A stretch of 64,000 nt of DNA from Klugiella xanthotipulae (lineage in GTDB: Bacteria; Actinomycetota; Actinomycetes; Actinomycetales; Microbacteriaceae). The position numbers and the translations under genes were made by a program. The notes beneath the pieces were generated by a model, which had not been told where the DNA came from, made no database searches, and saw only the letters and a program-made list of their open reading frames with translations. The stretch spans positions 372,001 to 436,000 of the forward strand of contig NZ_VFPN01000003.1 of the NCBI RefSeq assembly GCF_006716695.1, given 5' to 3'. Of the stretch, positions 1-11,422 are shown in pieces (the first letter of the stretch is position 1; the number at the start of each line of letters is the position of its first letter).

Positions 1-50
1 TGTGAGTTCGTAACCGTCTACCGCACGCACCACGTATCGGTAGCGTGATC

Positions 51-56
51 TACCAT
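51..56 (+). promoter_or_regulatory. Probable -10 element of uvrA (leaderless)
   Basis: TACCAT ends 7 bases before the GTG at 64. This is the spacing expected when transcription begins at the start codon itself, and the same TANNNT-N6/7-start layout recurs through the window. No convincing -35 hexamer and no LexA-type palindrome are visible in the 63 bases before the gene. Confidence 0.45.
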
Positions 57-63
57 TGTCCTT

Positions 64-2982
64 GTGCCCCAACCTCTTACTCACGGAGCGATCACCATCA
101 TTGAAAAGTTGACCATTAACGACAAGCAGACAATTAGCGTCAAGGGCGCCCGCGTCCACAACCTCCGCAACGTAGATGTGAGCGTTCCGCGCGACTCGCT
201 GGTGGTTTTTACCGGACTTTCTGGTTCTGGTAAGTCTTCGCTCGCGTTCGATACCATCTTTGCCGAGGGGCAGCGCCGCTACGTCGAGTCGCTTTCGGCC
301 TATGCGCGTCAGTTCCTCGGCCAGGTGGACCGGCCGGATGTTGACTTTATCGAGGGGCTCAGCCCTGCCGTTTCGATCGACCAGAAGTCCACCAACCGTA
401 ACCCACGCTCGACGGTGGGCACGATTACAGAGATCTACGATTACATGCGCCTCCTGTGGGCACGCACCGGAATCCCACACTGCGCGGTGTGCGGCGAAAT
501 TATCGAGCGACAGACGGTCCAGCAGATTGCAGACCGGCTCATGGGTATGAAGGAGAAGACCCGCTTTCAAATTTTAGCCCCCGTAGTGTCGGCCAAGAAG
601 GGCGAGTTTGTTGACCTCTTCAGTAATCTTGCCGCGAGTGGGTTTGCGCGCGCACTCGTAGATGGAGAGCGTATTCAACTGAGTGAACCGCCCACACTCA
701 AGAAGCAGATCAAGCATGATATCTCGGTGATTGTTGATCGACTCGTTGCTGGACCTGAGATCCTTGGTCGTCTCACGGATTCGCTCGAAACGGCTCTTCG
801 CCTCACCGACGGACTCGTCACGATCAATTTTGTTGATCGTGACGGTGATGGTGCCTGGCAAACCTTCTCCGAAAAGCTTTCCTGTCCCAACAGCCACCCG
901 GTGCAATTGACAGAAATTGAGCCTCGAACTTTTTCCTTCAACGCCCCCTTCGGCGCGTGTGGAGAGTGCAGCGGACTCGGCACACGCATGTCAGTTGACG
1001 AACAGTTACTGCTGGGGGACCCTGCCCTGAGTATCTCTGAGGGCGTAATCATCCCATGGACCACACAAGGAAAGGGCCTCTACCAGTACTACGAAAAGCT
1101 GCTCGTTGGGCTTTCTAACGACCTTGACTTCTCGCTCAGCACACCGTGGAAAAAACTTCCGAACGAGATCCAGCAGGCGGTTCTCAACGGCAACAATTTC
1201 GAGGTCAACGTGAAGTGGAAGAACCGCTTCGGCCGAGAAATGTCTTACACCTCAGGCTTTGAGGGAGTTGTGCCCTACATCGAACGTCAATACCTGCAAG
1301 CTGATAACGATTGGGCGCGTCAGAAGTGGTCTGACTATCTGCGTGAGGTTCCCTGCCCCGTGTGTCAGGGGCAGCGGCTCAAGCCCGAGGTTCTTGCGGT
1401 CACGGTCGGCGATAAAAGCATCGCGGATGTCTGCGAGCTAAGTCTCCGTGATGCGCAGACTTTCATGAATACGCTGACGCTCACTGACCGCCAGGCTTCT
1501 ATCGCGGCTCAGGTACTTCGCGAGATTAGGCTGCGCCTTGAGTTTTTAATCGAGGTGGGCTTGAGCTATCTCGATCTCGCACGTGCTGCGGGTTCACTCT
1601 CGGGTGGCGAAGCGCAACGGATCCGCTTGGCCACACAAATTGGCTCCGGCCTAACGGGTGTGTTGTATGTTTTAGACGAACCAAGCATCGGACTACACCA
1701 ACGCGATAATAGACGCCTTATCGATACCCTGGTGAAACTCCGTGATCTCGGCAACACCCTCATCGTGGTGGAACACGATGAAGACACGATTCGCACCGCC
1801 GATTGGATTGTTGACATCGGACCCGGGGCTGGGGTTGAGGGCGGAGAGGTGGTGCACTCCGGCAGCTACGAGGAGTTACTGGACAACCCCCGTTCGTTGA
1901 CAGGTCAGTACCTCTCGGGTCAGCTGTCCATCACGACTCCGCTTTCTCGTCGCCGTAGGGATAAAGACCGAATGCTTCGTGTTGTGGGGGCCCAGGCCAA
2001 TAACTTACAGAACATATCAGTTGACTTCCCTCTCGGCCTATTTACCGCGGTGACCGGTGTGAGCGGTTCGGGCAAGTCATCGCTGGTGAACGACATCCTT
2101 TACCGTGTTCTCGCGGGTAAACTCAATGGAGCCCGAAATGTGCCCGGACGCCACACTCGAGTAACCGGCCTTGAGCATCTTGATAAGGTTGTCCACGTTG
2201 ACCAGAATCCGATCGGGCGCACCCCACGGTCTAACCCTGCCACGTATACGGGCGTTTTTGATCGTATACGGACTCTCTTCTCAGAGACCCCCGAAGCCAA
2301 AGCCCGAGGATACCTTCCTGGTCGCTTCAGCTTTAACGTTAAAGGGGGGCGCTGTGAGGCGTGCTCCGGCGATGGCACGCTCAAAATTGAGATGAACTTT
2401 TTGCCAGATGTGTACGTAGCCTGTGAAGTGTGCGGCGGCGCACGATACAATCGTGACACTCTATCGGTGCACTACAAAGGCAAGAATATTGCCGAGGTTC
2501 TCGACATGCCCATCGCCGAGGCCGCTGGCTTTTTTGAACCGATCAGCGCCATCCACCGTTTCCTCAAGACCCTCGTGGACGTTGGCCTCGGCTATGTACG
2601 ACTGGGGCAGAGCGCCACAACTCTCTCCGGTGGGGAGGCCCAGCGGGTGAAGCTCGCTACCGAGTTACAGAAGCGCTCAAACGGGCGGACCATCTATGTG
2701 CTCGATGAACCCACAACCGGTCTGCACTTTGAAGACGTACGTAAACTGCTGCTCGTACTCAACGGCCTCGTAGACAAGGGCAACACCGTACTCGTTATTG
2801 AGCATAACCTTGACGTCATTCGTTCGGCCGACTGGGTCATCGACCTGGGCCCCGAGGGAGGTTCAGGTGGGGGTACGATTATCGCCACGGGAACCCCCGA
2901 GAAAGTTGCGGCACACCCAGACAGCTACACGGGGGAGTTTCTCGCCGAGGTACTGGGGATCGTTCGCTCGCACCAGAAATAG
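64..2982 (+). CDS. uvrA: Excinuclease ABC subunit UvrA
   Basis: Damage-recognition ATPase of nucleotide excision repair; it loads UvrB on lesions in the cytoplasm. The 972-residue product has two ABC ATPase modules. Walker A is GLSGSGKSS (about 51-59) and again GVSGSGKSS near 660; Walker B segments are [10 protein letters not shown] and [10 protein letters not shown]; both LSGGEAQR signatures are present. Zinc-binding CxxC pairs occur (CPVCQG, CEACSG and CEVCGG); the first zinc module has CPNSH in place of CxxC, which I recall as usual in actinobacteria. The GTG at 64 is preferred because of the upstream -10 element; a TTG at 109 would give 957 residues. uvrC follows after 11 bases, so the two are probably co-transcribed. 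Confidence 0.97.
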   Translation: MPQPLTHGAITIIEKLTINDKQTISVKGARVHNLRNVDVSVPRDSLVVFTGLSGSGKSSLAFDTIFAEGQRRYVESLSAYARQFLGQVDRPDVDFIEGLSPAVSIDQKSTNRNPRSTVGTITEIYDYMRLLWARTGIPHCAVCGEIIERQTVQQIADRLMGMKEKTRFQILAPVVSAKKGEFVDLFSNLAASGFARALVDGERIQLSEPPTLKKQIKHDISVIVDRLVAGPEILGRLTDSLETALRLTDGLVTINFVDRDGDGAWQTFSEKLSCPNSHPVQLTEIEPRTFSFNAPFGACGECSGLGTRMSVDEQLLLGDPALSISEGVIIPWTTQGKGLYQYYEKLLVGLSNDLDFSLSTPWKKLPNEIQQAVLNGNNFEVNVKWKNRFGREMSYTSGFEGVVPYIERQYLQADNDWARQKWSDYLREVPCPVCQGQRLKPEVLAVTVGDKSIADVCELSLRDAQTFMNTLTLTDRQASIAAQVLREIRLRLEFLIEVGLSYLDLARAAGSLSGGEAQRIRLATQIGSGLTGVLYVLDEPSIGLHQRDNRRLIDTLVKLRDLGNTLIVVEHDEDTIRTADWIVDIGPGAGVEGGEVVHSGSYEELLDNPRSLTGQYLSGQLSITTPLSRRRRDKDRMLRVVGAQANNLQNISVDFPLGLFTAVTGVSGSGKSSLVNDILYRVLAGKLNGARNVPGRHTRVTGLEHLDKVVHVDQNPIGRTPRSNPATYTGVFDRIRTLFSETPEAKARGYLPGRFSFNVKGGRCEACSGDGTLKIEMNFLPDVYVACEVCGGARYNRDTLSVHYKGKNIAEVLDMPIAEAAGFFEPISAIHRFLKTLVDVGLGYVRLGQSATTLSGGEAQRVKLATELQKRSNGRTIYVLDEPTTGLHFEDVRKLLLVLNGLVDKGNTVLVIEHNLDVIRSADWVIDLGPEGGSGGGTIIATGTPEKVAAHPDSYTGEFLAEVLGIVRSHQK

Positions 2983-2993
2983 GCGATAGACAG

Positions 2994-4949
2994 ATGACCA
3001 ATCCGCGTGATTATCGTCCCGCTCAGGGCGAAATCCCCACGGGCCCAGGAGTTTACCGGTTCTCCGACCCTCGGGGGCGTATCCTCTACGTGGGAAAGGC
3101 AAAAAACCTTCGGGCTCGACTCAGCAACTACTTTGCGCCGATTGAATCTCTTCACCAGCGCACTCGGCGTATGGTCACGACGGCTAGCAAAGTCGAGTGG
3201 ACAATGGTGGGCAGCGACTCAGAAGCGTTGCTGTTGGAACATACCTGGATCAAAGAGTATGAACCTCCCTTCAACGTGCAGTTCCGCGATGACAAGAGCT
3301 ATCCCTACATCGCCGTTACCCTGGCCCACGAGGCCCCGCGGGCGCTCATCACCCGAAACACGAAAATCCGAGGCGCAAAATACTTCGGGCCCTACCCAAA
3401 AGTGTGGGCGGTACGAGAAACGCTCAGTCTTCTTCAGACGGCGTTTCCGATGCGCACCTGTAACGAATCCGATTACAAACGGGCCATGTCGAGTGGTAAA
3501 CCTTGCCTTGCCGGACAGATCGGACGGTGTGGCGGTCCCTGTTCACAACGGGTTACGTTCGACGAGCACCTGAGTATCGTTATGCAATTGGTCTCCTTCT
3601 TGAGCGGCAATGATCGCAGCACCGTTCGCGAGTTGACAAACCGAATGATTGCCGCCTCTGAAGCCCAGGACTATGAGACTGCGGCAAAGATTCGGGACCA
3701 AGTAAAATCGCTCGATCTCATACTGGCCAAGAGCGCTGTAGCCCTTGACGATTCGGTAGACGCGGATGTCTTTGGCCTGGCAGGCGACGAGCTGGCCGCG
3801 TCTGTACACCAGTTTATTGTGCGTGGCGGTCGCATTCGCGGAGAACGCAACTGGATCGTGGATCTGGAGCTTGATGACTCCCCGGAAAAGCTGATTGAGG
3901 CAATCGTCCAGACCGCATATGAGGATGCCCCCCCACCCAAGTCGCTACTCGTGGCTGCTCTTCCGCCAGATCCGGCGGTACTCGCGGCCCTTCTCGCTGC
4001 ACAACACGGCCTGGGCAGCATTGATATTCGCGTACCTAAACGTGGCGATAAAGTTGCGCTGCTTGACCGGGCACGACTCAACGCGGTGCAGCACCTCGCT
4101 CTCTACAAGACCCGGCGCAGCGTTGATCTTGCTACTCGATCTGCCGCGCTCGCTACGCTTCAGGAGGCGCTCGGACTCAATCAGGCACCGCTGCGCATGG
4201 AGTGTGTAGACGTCTCGCACCTCTCTGGCACCAACGTTGTCGCCTCGCTCGTGGTGTTTGAGGACGGGCTGCCGTATAAGGCCGGATACCGCCGATACTC
4301 GATTCCGCACACCACGGATGACACCGACTCGATCAACCAGGTCGTTTCGCGCCGCGCCGCGCAACTCAACGCTGAGGCTCACGAGGATGCTGGCCCCGGC
4401 GTTTTCCGCAACCGCCCACAGCTCATTGTCGTTGACGGTGGTGAACCACAGGTTGCCGCGGCCCAGCGCGCACTCTCGGATGCAGGTATCACCGATATTG
4501 GGCTCTGTGGTATTGCCAAGCGGCTGGAAGAGGTATGGCTTCCGGATGAGCCCTTTCCGGTCATCTTGCCCCGTAACAGTGATGCACTCTTCATGATCCA
4601 ACGTCTCCGCGATGAGGCCCATCGATTTGCGATCACCTACCAACGGCATCGACGCAAGAAAGATATTTCTACCCGATTGAGCGTCGTGCCGGGTCTCGGC
4701 CCAGCACGCACAAAGTCTCTGCTGCGACACTTCGGCTCCGTTGCGCGTCTCCAGCAGGCTTCAGCAGAGGGCATCGCTGAGGTCGAGGGCATTGGTCCGG
4801 CACTCGCAGCGGCCATTGTCAACGAACTTCAGGGAAAAACCGACACGACCCTGGGAGCAGATTCCGAAGATCTTTCTCCAGGACTGTCAGACGGTAGTCT
4901 TGAGGGGAAGTCAAGCAGAAACGGGAGCGGTCATCATGACGGAATCTGA
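2994..4949 (+). CDS. uvrC: Excinuclease ABC subunit UvrC
   Basis: Endonuclease that makes both incisions after UvrA/UvrB recognition. The 651-residue product has, in order, an N-terminal GIY-YIG nuclease (GPGVYRF...[14 protein letters not shown]), a UVR motif that contacts UvrB (around residue 230, [12 protein letters not shown]), an RNase H-like nuclease with the acidic ECVDVSH motif near 405, and two helix-hairpin-helix units ([13 protein letters not shown] and [13 protein letters not shown]). A roughly 40-residue polar tail follows the last HhH. The 3' end overlaps the rapZ start by 14 bases, suggesting translational coupling. Confidence 0.97.
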   Translation: MTNPRDYRPAQGEIPTGPGVYRFSDPRGRILYVGKAKNLRARLSNYFAPIESLHQRTRRMVTTASKVEWTMVGSDSEALLLEHTWIKEYEPPFNVQFRDDKSYPYIAVTLAHEAPRALITRNTKIRGAKYFGPYPKVWAVRETLSLLQTAFPMRTCNESDYKRAMSSGKPCLAGQIGRCGGPCSQRVTFDEHLSIVMQLVSFLSGNDRSTVRELTNRMIAASEAQDYETAAKIRDQVKSLDLILAKSAVALDDSVDADVFGLAGDELAASVHQFIVRGGRIRGERNWIVDLELDDSPEKLIEAIVQTAYEDAPPPKSLLVAALPPDPAVLAALLAAQHGLGSIDIRVPKRGDKVALLDRARLNAVQHLALYKTRRSVDLATRSAALATLQEALGLNQAPLRMECVDVSHLSGTNVVASLVVFEDGLPYKAGYRRYSIPHTTDDTDSINQVVSRRAAQLNAEAHEDAGPGVFRNRPQLIVVDGGEPQVAAAQRALSDAGITDIGLCGIAKRLEEVWLPDEPFPVILPRNSDALFMIQRLRDEAHRFAITYQRHRRKKDISTRLSVVPGLGPARTKSLLRHFGSVARLQQASAEGIAEVEGIGPALAAAIVNELQGKTDTTLGADSEDLSPGLSDGSLEGKSSRNGSGHHDGI

Positions 4950-5811
4950 CACATCTCAGGAAGTCCTGATCGTTACGGGGATGTCAGGAGCCGGGCGCTC
5001 AACTGTCGCCAACGCCCTCGAGGATCTGGGCTGGTACGTCGTTGATAACCTACCGCCCCAAATGCTCCGACCGCTAGCTGAACTCGCTGACAAGGCAAGC
5101 GGGTCACTGCCCAAAATCGCCGCGGTCGTTGATGTCCGTGGCCGTGATCTCTTCCATGATATCCAGGCAATCTTGAGTGACCTGCGGGCCAACGCGCAGG
5201 TGCGTGTCGTGTTCCTTGAGGCGACCGATGACGTCTTGGTTCGCCGTTTTGAATCGGTTCGACGACCACACCCACTGCAGGGCGAGGGCACCCTTCTCGA
5301 CGGTATCCACGAGGAACGCAATAGGCTTCGTGAGCTGCGTGCATCGAGCGATGTTGTAATCGACACATCCAATTTCAATATTCACCAGCTTGCGAATGCA
5401 ACACATGAGATGTTTGCAAGCAGTGATGACCCGGCCCTCCAGCTCACCGTGATGAGCTTCGGATTTAAGTACGGAATTCCTACTGATGTTGATCTTGTGG
5501 CTGATGTTCGCTTTCTGCCCAATCCCTTCTGGATTCCTGAGCTGCGCAGCCTCACAGGTGCCGATAGTCAAGTGAAGGATTTTGTCCTGTCCCGCGAGGG
5601 GGCAGCGGAGTTTATCCAGAAGTATGCAGAAGCGCTTGCGCCGGTCTTTGCCGGTTACCAGCGCGAGAACAAGCGACACGCTACAGTTGCTGTAGGTTGC
5701 ACGGGCGGAAAGCACCGCTCAGTAGCCGTCGCTCGCGAACTTGCAGATCGCTTTCAAGGCCTCCCGGGTGTGGTGGTGCACATCAAACACCGGGATCTGG
5801 GGCGCGAGTAA
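4936..5811 (+). CDS. rapZ: RNase adapter/nucleotide-binding protein RapZ (YvcJ family)
   Basis: P-loop nucleotide-binding protein of 291 residues. Family members bind nucleotides, and in Enterobacteria act as adaptor for RNase E on small RNAs; the actinobacterial role is less defined. Walker A-like [14 protein letters not shown] lies at the N-terminus, followed by YVVDNLPP; the C-terminal domain has [18 protein letters not shown]. The ATG at 4936 inside the uvrC tail matches the family N-terminus, although the frame is open further upstream. whiA lies 48 bases downstream, the conserved actinobacterial rapZ-whiA order. Confidence 0.93.
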   Translation: MTESDTSQEVLIVTGMSGAGRSTVANALEDLGWYVVDNLPPQMLRPLAELADKASGSLPKIAAVVDVRGRDLFHDIQAILSDLRANAQVRVVFLEATDDVLVRRFESVRRPHPLQGEGTLLDGIHEERNRLRELRASSDVVIDTSNFNIHQLANATHEMFASSDDPALQLTVMSFGFKYGIPTDVDLVADVRFLPNPFWIPELRSLTGADSQVKDFVLSREGAAEFIQKYAEALAPVFAGYQRENKRHATVAVGCTGGKHRSVAVARELADRFQGLPGVVVHIKHRDLGRE

Positions 5812-5859
5812 TTCGGTACTCTTCCACACTTTTGACATTTATTTGAAGGAGTATCAGCG

Positions 5860-6843
5860 TTGGCACTGACTGCCGAGGTTAAGGACGAACTAGCGCGAGT
5901 TGAGATCGGGCGGACAAGCGTACGTGTCGCCGAGATATCGACCATTCTGCGTTTCTCCGGGGGATTACACACCATCTCAGGGCGTATTGCACTGGAGTCG
6001 GAGCTAGATACCCCCCTTATCGTTCGCCGCGTCCGCAAAGACCTCGCTGAAATCTACGGAGTACGGAGCACGGCGAGCGTGCAGCCCCAGGGAACATCAC
6101 GCAAAGGTGCCCCGGGCTATCTGGTTCGCGTCATCGAGGGCGGTGAGACTCTCGCGCGTCAAACTGGGCTTCTGGATGCCCGCCGCCGACCCATCCGCGG
6201 TCTCCCGAATCGCCTCACAACGGGCACCACCGAAGAGCTCGCCGCCGTATGGCGCGGTGCATTTATCTCACAGGGCACCCTGACCGACCCCGGTCGTTCA
6301 TCAAGCCTGGAAGTGAGTTGCCCCACCAACGAAAGCGCTATGGCCCTCGTCGGGGCGGCAGGGCGTTTGGGAGTACCGGCCAAGAGCCGCGAGGTGCGGG
6401 GCGTGCACAAGGTCGTCATCCGCGAGGGTGAGGCGATCGCTCAAATGCTGACCCTGATGGGTGCCAGTGCCACGGTATCGGCATGGGAAGCCATGAGGCA
6501 GCGCCGAGAGGTTCGAGCCACAGCAAATCGACTTGTGAACTTTGATGACGCCAATCTGCGCCGCTCGGCGCAGGCCGCCGTCGCTGCCTGTGCTCGGGTA
6601 GAACGTGCCCTCGAAATTCTAGGCCAAGGTGTTCCCGACCATTTGCGCTATGCGGGTGAACTTCGACTCGCGCACCGTGAGTCCAGCTTGGACGAGTTGG
6701 GCTCGCATGCGGAACCGCCCATGACCAAAGACGCGGTAGCTGGCCGCATCCGTCGTCTCCTCGCAATGGCAGACAAAGAAGCCTCCCTACGCGGCGTCCC
6801 CGGCACAGAGGCGAGTTTACCCGCAGATCTGGAAGATCTTTAG
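5860..6843 (+). CDS. whiA: DNA-binding protein WhiA
   Basis: Conserved Gram-positive DNA-binding regulator linked to sporulation septation in Streptomyces and to division in other taxa. The 327-residue product has the LAGLIDADG-homing-endonuclease-like N-terminal fold (no catalytic motif expected) and a C-terminal helix-turn-helix around [21 protein letters not shown]. The start is TTG at 5860, with GAAGGAG ending 8 bases before it; the resulting [14 protein letters not shown] is the usual family N-terminus. It is the last gene of the uvrA-uvrC-rapZ-whiA run. Confidence 0.95.
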   Translation: MALTAEVKDELARVEIGRTSVRVAEISTILRFSGGLHTISGRIALESELDTPLIVRRVRKDLAEIYGVRSTASVQPQGTSRKGAPGYLVRVIEGGETLARQTGLLDARRRPIRGLPNRLTTGTTEELAAVWRGAFISQGTLTDPGRSSSLEVSCPTNESAMALVGAAGRLGVPAKSREVRGVHKVVIREGEAIAQMLTLMGASATVSAWEAMRQRREVRATANRLVNFDDANLRRSAQAAVAACARVERALEILGQGVPDHLRYAGELRLAHRESSLDELGSHAEPPMTKDAVAGRIRRLLAMADKEASLRGVPGTEASLPADLEDL

Positions 6844-6910
6844 CTAGAATTGGGTTTCCACGTCGCAGATTTTCTGCCTGTGAAACCTCAATATCAAGGA
6901 GTTGAGCAAT

Positions 6911-7537
6911 TTGGCTACATACACGCTTGCTGACCTACCCTACGACTACTCGGCACTGGAGCCGCACATCAGCGGGACCATCATGGAGTTGCACCACGAT
7001 AAGCACCACAAGACCTATGTTGACGGTGCAAACACGGCGCTGGATAAGCTGGTGGAGGCGCGGGATTCGGGTGATCTGGCGAACGTTAATAAACTCGAGA
7101 AGGATCTCGCGTTTAACCTTGGTGGCCATGTGAATCACACGGTGTTCTGGAGCAACCTGTCACCTGAGGGTGGCGACAAGCCCACGGGCGAGGTTGCCTC
7201 AGCCATTGATGACTATTTTGGCTCTTTTGACAAGTTCACCGCACACTTCACCGCTGCGGCGATGGGTGTACAAGGCTCCGGCTGGGCCGCACTCACATGG
7301 GACTCTCTGGGTCAGCGCGCCAATATTCAGCAGTTCTTTGACCAGCAGGGCAACTTCCCTGCCGGCACCATCCCGCTGCTCCTCCTTGATGTATGGGAGC
7401 ACGCCTATTACCTGGACTACCGCAACGTACGAGCAGACTATGTCAAGGCTTTCTGGAACGTTGTCAACTGGGACGATGTCGAGAAGCGCTTGGCAACCGC
7501 CCGCAAGTTCACATCGAACCTGATCGTGCAGTCCTAA
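6911..7537 (+). CDS. sodA: Superoxide dismutase, Mn/Fe type
   Basis: Converts superoxide to hydrogen peroxide and oxygen. The 208-residue protein has the family metal ligands in context: first His in MELHHDKHH, second in [10 protein letters not shown], and Asp/His in [11 protein letters not shown]. Two in-frame TTG codons compete. The one at 6902 sits directly against the AAGGAG ribosome site (6896-6901), whereas TTG 6911 is 9 bases away and gives the conserved start [13 protein letters not shown], so 6911 is chosen. Mn versus Fe preference cannot be settled by reading. A hairpin follows the gene. Confidence 0.94.
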   Translation: MATYTLADLPYDYSALEPHISGTIMELHHDKHHKTYVDGANTALDKLVEARDSGDLANVNKLEKDLAFNLGGHVNHTVFWSNLSPEGGDKPTGEVASAIDDYFGSFDKFTAHFTAAAMGVQGSGWAALTWDSLGQRANIQQFFDQQGNFPAGTIPLLLLDVWEHAYYLDYRNVRADYVKAFWNVVNWDDVEKRLATARKFTSNLIVQS

Positions 7538-7541
7538 AGAC

Positions 7542-7577
7542 GTTGTGGCGTGTGAGGTTCGCTTCGCACGCCACAAC
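7542..7577 (+). terminator. Hairpin after sodA
   Basis: Perfect 11-bp inverted repeat (7542-7552 with 7567-7577) around a 14-base loop, just after the sodA stop. It is followed by an A-rich rather than T-rich stretch, so it may act without a U tract or stabilise the 3' end. It separates sodA from the gap operon. Confidence 0.5.
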
Positions 7578-7584
7578 AACATAA

Positions 7585-8631
<1,047 letters not shown>

Positions 8632-8649
8632 CGAAAGAAGTAATAACTA

Positions 8650-9861
8650 GTGTCGATTCGAACTCGAGAGTCGTTGGGCTCCCTTACGGGTAAACGTGTC
8701 ATCGTTCGTTGTGATCTGAACGTCCCTGTGGCGAAAGGAAAAATCACGGATGACGGACGCGTACGCGCTTCGTTACCCACCCTGTCGGCACTGGTGAAAG
8801 AGGGGGCCCGGGTGGTTGTAATCAGCCACCTGGGTCGCCCCGCGGGCAAGCCCGCCACTGAATTTTCGCTCGCCCCCGTTGCTCAACGCCTCGGAGAGCT
8901 TTTGGGCTCGCCCGTGTCATTTGCTTCCGACACGGTTGAGGAGAGTGCTCAGGCTGCCGTCTCCAGCCTGAGCAACGGCGATATTGTTGTCTTAGAGAAT
9001 CTCCGCTTCTGCCCCGAGGAGACGTCCAATGAGGCAACTGAGCGTCAGGCTTTCGCCGCGCAGCTTGCCTCGTTTGGGGACGCTTTCATCTCTGACGGTT
9101 TTGGCGTTGTGCATCGCAAGCAGGCGAGTGTTTACGAATTGGCCAAGGCTCTTCCGAGCGCAGCCGGTTCGCTCATTGAGACCGAACTCAAGGTGCTTGA
9201 TCGACTCACCGAGAACCCCACGCGGCCCTACGTGGTCGCACTGGGCGGTTCCAAGGTTTCGGATAAGCTCGGTGTAATTGGTCATTTACTTCCCCGCGTC
9301 GATACTCTGCTCGTTGGCGGAGGCATGCTTTTTACCTTCCTAGCTGCCCAGGGATATAAGGTTGCATCGAGCCTGCTGGAGGCCGACCAGCTTGACATCG
9401 TACGCGGCTACCTTAAAGAGGCACAGGAACGGGGAGTCACCATTGTGCTACCCACCGATGTCATCGTTGCAGACCGCTTTGCGGAGGATGCCGCACACGT
9501 TGTGGTAGCGGCGTCCGAGATTGAGAGTTCTCCCTACGGCCCGGCCGGAATCGGGCTGGATATTGGGCCAGACACAGCAAAAACATTCGCTGCCGCTATC
9601 CGCTCCGCAAAGACGGTCTTTTGGAATGGGCCCATGGGTGTATTTGAGTTTGAGGCTTTTTCTGGTGGCACGCGTGCCGTCGCTGCCGCGCTCACCGAGG
9701 TTCCCGGCCTCGGGGTTGTGGGCGGGGGAGATTCCGCCGCAGCCGTACGTCAGCTTGGTTTTTCTGACGACCAATTTGGTCACATTTCGACTGGCGGAGG
9801 AGCCAGTCTCGAGTTCCTCGAGGGCAAGAAGCTCCCGGGGTTGGAGGTATTGGGATGGTAG
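8650..9861 (+). CDS. pgk: Phosphoglycerate kinase
   Basis: Transfers phosphate from 1,3-bisphosphoglycerate to ADP. The 403-residue product has the N-terminal substrate-binding segment RVIVRCDLNVPV (around 20-30), VISHLGRP, and the nucleotide-binding C-terminal domain with GGGDSAAAV and ISTGGGASLEFLEGK. The start is GTG at 8650 with a modest GAAAGAAG ribosome site. It overlaps tpiA by 7 bases, indicating coupled translation. Confidence 0.97.
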   Translation: MSIRTRESLGSLTGKRVIVRCDLNVPVAKGKITDDGRVRASLPTLSALVKEGARVVVISHLGRPAGKPATEFSLAPVAQRLGELLGSPVSFASDTVEESAQAAVSSLSNGDIVVLENLRFCPEETSNEATERQAFAAQLASFGDAFISDGFGVVHRKQASVYELAKALPSAAGSLIETELKVLDRLTENPTRPYVVALGGSKVSDKLGVIGHLLPRVDTLLVGGGMLFTFLAAQGYKVASSLLEADQLDIVRGYLKEAQERGVTIVLPTDVIVADRFAEDAAHVVVAASEIESSPYGPAGIGLDIGPDTAKTFAAAIRSAKTVFWNGPMGVFEFEAFSGGTRAVAAALTEVPGLGVVGGGDSAAAVRQLGFSDDQFGHISTGGGASLEFLEGKKLPGLEVLGW

Positions 9862-10643
9862 AACAGCGCACACCGTTTATCGCGGGTAACTGGAAGATGA
9901 ACCTTGATCATCTCCAGGCCATCGCTTTCGTACAAAAACTCTCGTGGAGCCTGAGCGACGCAAAGCACGATTTTTCTCAGGTTGAGGTCGCAGTTTTTCC
10001 ACCTTTCACAGATCTGCGTTCGGTGCAGACTCTCATATCGGCTGACAAACTCGAACTCGGATTCGGGTCTCAGGATGTTTCCCAGCATGACTCGGGGGCA
10101 TACACCGGCGAGATCTCCGGCAACTTCCTGGCTCGCTTGGATGTGCAGTATGCGATCGTCGGGCACTCAGAGCGTCGCCAATTCCATGGCGAGACGGACG
10201 CAGTTGTCGGAGCGAAGGCCGCTGCCGCAGTGCGGCATAGTATCGTTCCTATCATTTGTGTCGGCGAGACCGCAGAGGACCTAGCAGAACATGGACCCAG
10301 TGCGGTTCCCGTTGCCCAGCTACGCGAGGTTCTCTCTTCGCTCTCTGCTGACGCGGATATCGTGGTTGCGTACGAGCCAGTTTGGGCAATCGGTTCCGGC
10401 AAAGCCGCAACTGCTGAGCAGGCTGAGCAGGTCTGCTCCGCCCTTCGCGAGACTCTGGTTGAGCTCCTCGGTGAGGAGCGAGCCACCGCGACGCGCATTC
10501 TCTATGGCGGGTCAGTCAAGTCAGAAAACATCGCCCGATTCATGCGAGAGCCCAACATTGATGGCGCACTTGTCGGCGGGGCGAGCTTAGCGATCGAGGA
10601 GTTCTCGCGCATTATTCAATTCAAGAAGCACGTGGGCGTGTAA
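9855..10643 (+). CDS. tpiA: Triosephosphate isomerase
   Basis: Interconverts dihydroxyacetone phosphate and glyceraldehyde 3-phosphate. The 262-residue TIM barrel has the lysine of AGNWKMN (residue about 14), catalytic His in IVGHSERR, catalytic Glu in AYEPVWAIGSGKAAT, and the phosphate loops LYGGSVK and GALVGGASL. The ATG lies inside the end of pgk (7-base overlap). Confidence 0.97.
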   Translation: MVEQRTPFIAGNWKMNLDHLQAIAFVQKLSWSLSDAKHDFSQVEVAVFPPFTDLRSVQTLISADKLELGFGSQDVSQHDSGAYTGEISGNFLARLDVQYAIVGHSERRQFHGETDAVVGAKAAAAVRHSIVPIICVGETAEDLAEHGPSAVPVAQLREVLSSLSADADIVVAYEPVWAIGSGKAATAEQAEQVCSALRETLVELLGEERATATRILYGGSVKSENIARFMREPNIDGALVGGASLAIEEFSRIIQFKKHVGV

Positions 10644-10645
10644 CC

Positions 10646-10672
10646 GATAACTTGGTTATCATCACGTATACT
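10646..10672 (+). promoter_or_regulatory. Putative secG promoter with dyad operator
   Basis: A -10-like TATACT lies at 10667-10672, about 60 bases before secG. Just upstream is a perfect dyad GATAAC-TTG-GTTATC (10646-10660) that would cover the -35 region. A small CGTCG/CGACG hairpin lies further downstream at about 10689-10702. The dyad could be a repressor site; no regulator is identified. Confidence 0.35.
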
Positions 10673-10732
10673 GGGCTGTGGTCTTAGCGTCGATAGCGAC
10701 GTGCCCTCCAAATTGGTGAAAGGTTCTCTTCG

Positions 10733-10984
10733 GTGGAAATCCTTCAGGTCATCCTGCAGATCGTACTCGGCATCACGAGTCTTCTGTTGACGATGCTTAT
10801 TCTTCTTCATAAAGGCCGCGGAGGTGGGCTGTCAGACATGTTCGGCGGCGGTATGACCTCCAGCCTGGGCTCTTCGGGTGTTGCCGAGCGTAACCTTAAC
10901 CGCATCACAGTCATCCTTGGTCTGGTCTGGTTTGTCGTAATCGTTGTGCTTGGCGTCATCACCAAGTTTGACACGGGTCTCTAG
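10733..10984 (+). CDS. secG: Preprotein translocase subunit SecG
   Basis: Small membrane subunit of the SecYEG channel, 83 residues. Two hydrophobic segments (about 2-24 and 58-78) flank the family loop GRGGGLSDMFGGGM. The start is GTG at 10733, with GAAAGG about 9 bases upstream. Its stop overlaps the start of the next gene by one base. Position after tpiA is conserved in many actinobacteria. Confidence 0.95.
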   Translation: MEILQVILQIVLGITSLLLTMLILLHKGRGGGLSDMFGGGMTSSLGSSGVAERNLNRITVILGLVWFVVIVVLGVITKFDTGL

Positions 10985-11346
10985 TGGCGGGCGGCGGTAG
11001 CGCGATCCGCGGATCGCGAGTTGGCTCCGGCCCTATGGGCGAGCAGGATCACGGTTTCCAAGCAGAGCGGATTACGATTTCCTACTGGGACGCTCTGGGC
11101 AATGAGACTGTTCGTCACTTCGCTGCGAATGTTCCCGACGAGGAGATCCCAGAGAACATTGATTGCCCATCATCCGGCCTGCCAGCAGGTCGCGACAAGG
11201 AGAACCCTCCCCAGATTGCAAAACTTGAGCCGTACAAAACGCATCTAGCCTACGTTAAGGAGCGTCGGACGGAACAGGAAGCCGAAGAGCTTCTGGAGGA
11301 TGCCCTACGCCAGCTTCGCATTCGTCGGGGCACGGTTAAACCCTAG
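10984..11346 (+). CDS. RbpA-like family protein downstream of secG
   Basis: The 120-residue product resembles a small actinobacterial family often annotated as RNA polymerase-binding RbpA, with the N-terminal pattern AIRGSRVGSGPMG and a C-terminal EPYKTHLAYVKERR segment that parallels the HWDMLLERRS helix of RbpA. It is clearly not the main RbpA, which lies at 59478. Relatives as I recall them carry CPxCG in the middle; here the motif reads DCPSSG, so a zinc site is unlikely. The start is GTG, overlapping the secG stop. A role as a secondary polymerase-binding factor is inference. Confidence 0.7.
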   Translation: MAGGGSAIRGSRVGSGPMGEQDHGFQAERITISYWDALGNETVRHFAANVPDEEIPENIDCPSSGLPAGRDKENPPQIAKLEPYKTHLAYVKERRTEQEAEELLEDALRQLRIRRGTVKP

Positions 11347-11366
11347 CTTCGATTCTCTACGTTTAT

Positions 11367-11412
11367 GTGGTGCTCGGGCCGGGAAAAGAAATCTCCTCGG
11401 CCCGAGCACCAC
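11367..11412. terminator. Bidirectional terminator between the rbpA-like gene and pgl
   Basis: Perfect 15-bp inverted repeat (11367-11381 with 11398-11412) and a 16-base loop, between convergent genes. It can serve either strand; there is no long T run on the plus side. Confidence 0.75.
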
Positions 11413-11422
11413 TTAAAGCGGA

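Noticed and set aside
1-63. LexA (SOS) box before uvrA
   Set aside because: No GAAC-N4-GTTC-like dyad is visible in the 63 bases available; the promoter may extend beyond the window.
3945-4730. 261-codon open frame antisense to uvrC
   Set aside because: Shadow of the strongly supported uvrC frame; no family signal.
6853-6889. Hairpin between whiA and sodA
   Set aside because: The possible GGTTT/AAACC stem needs a bulge and is weak; not strong enough to call a terminator.
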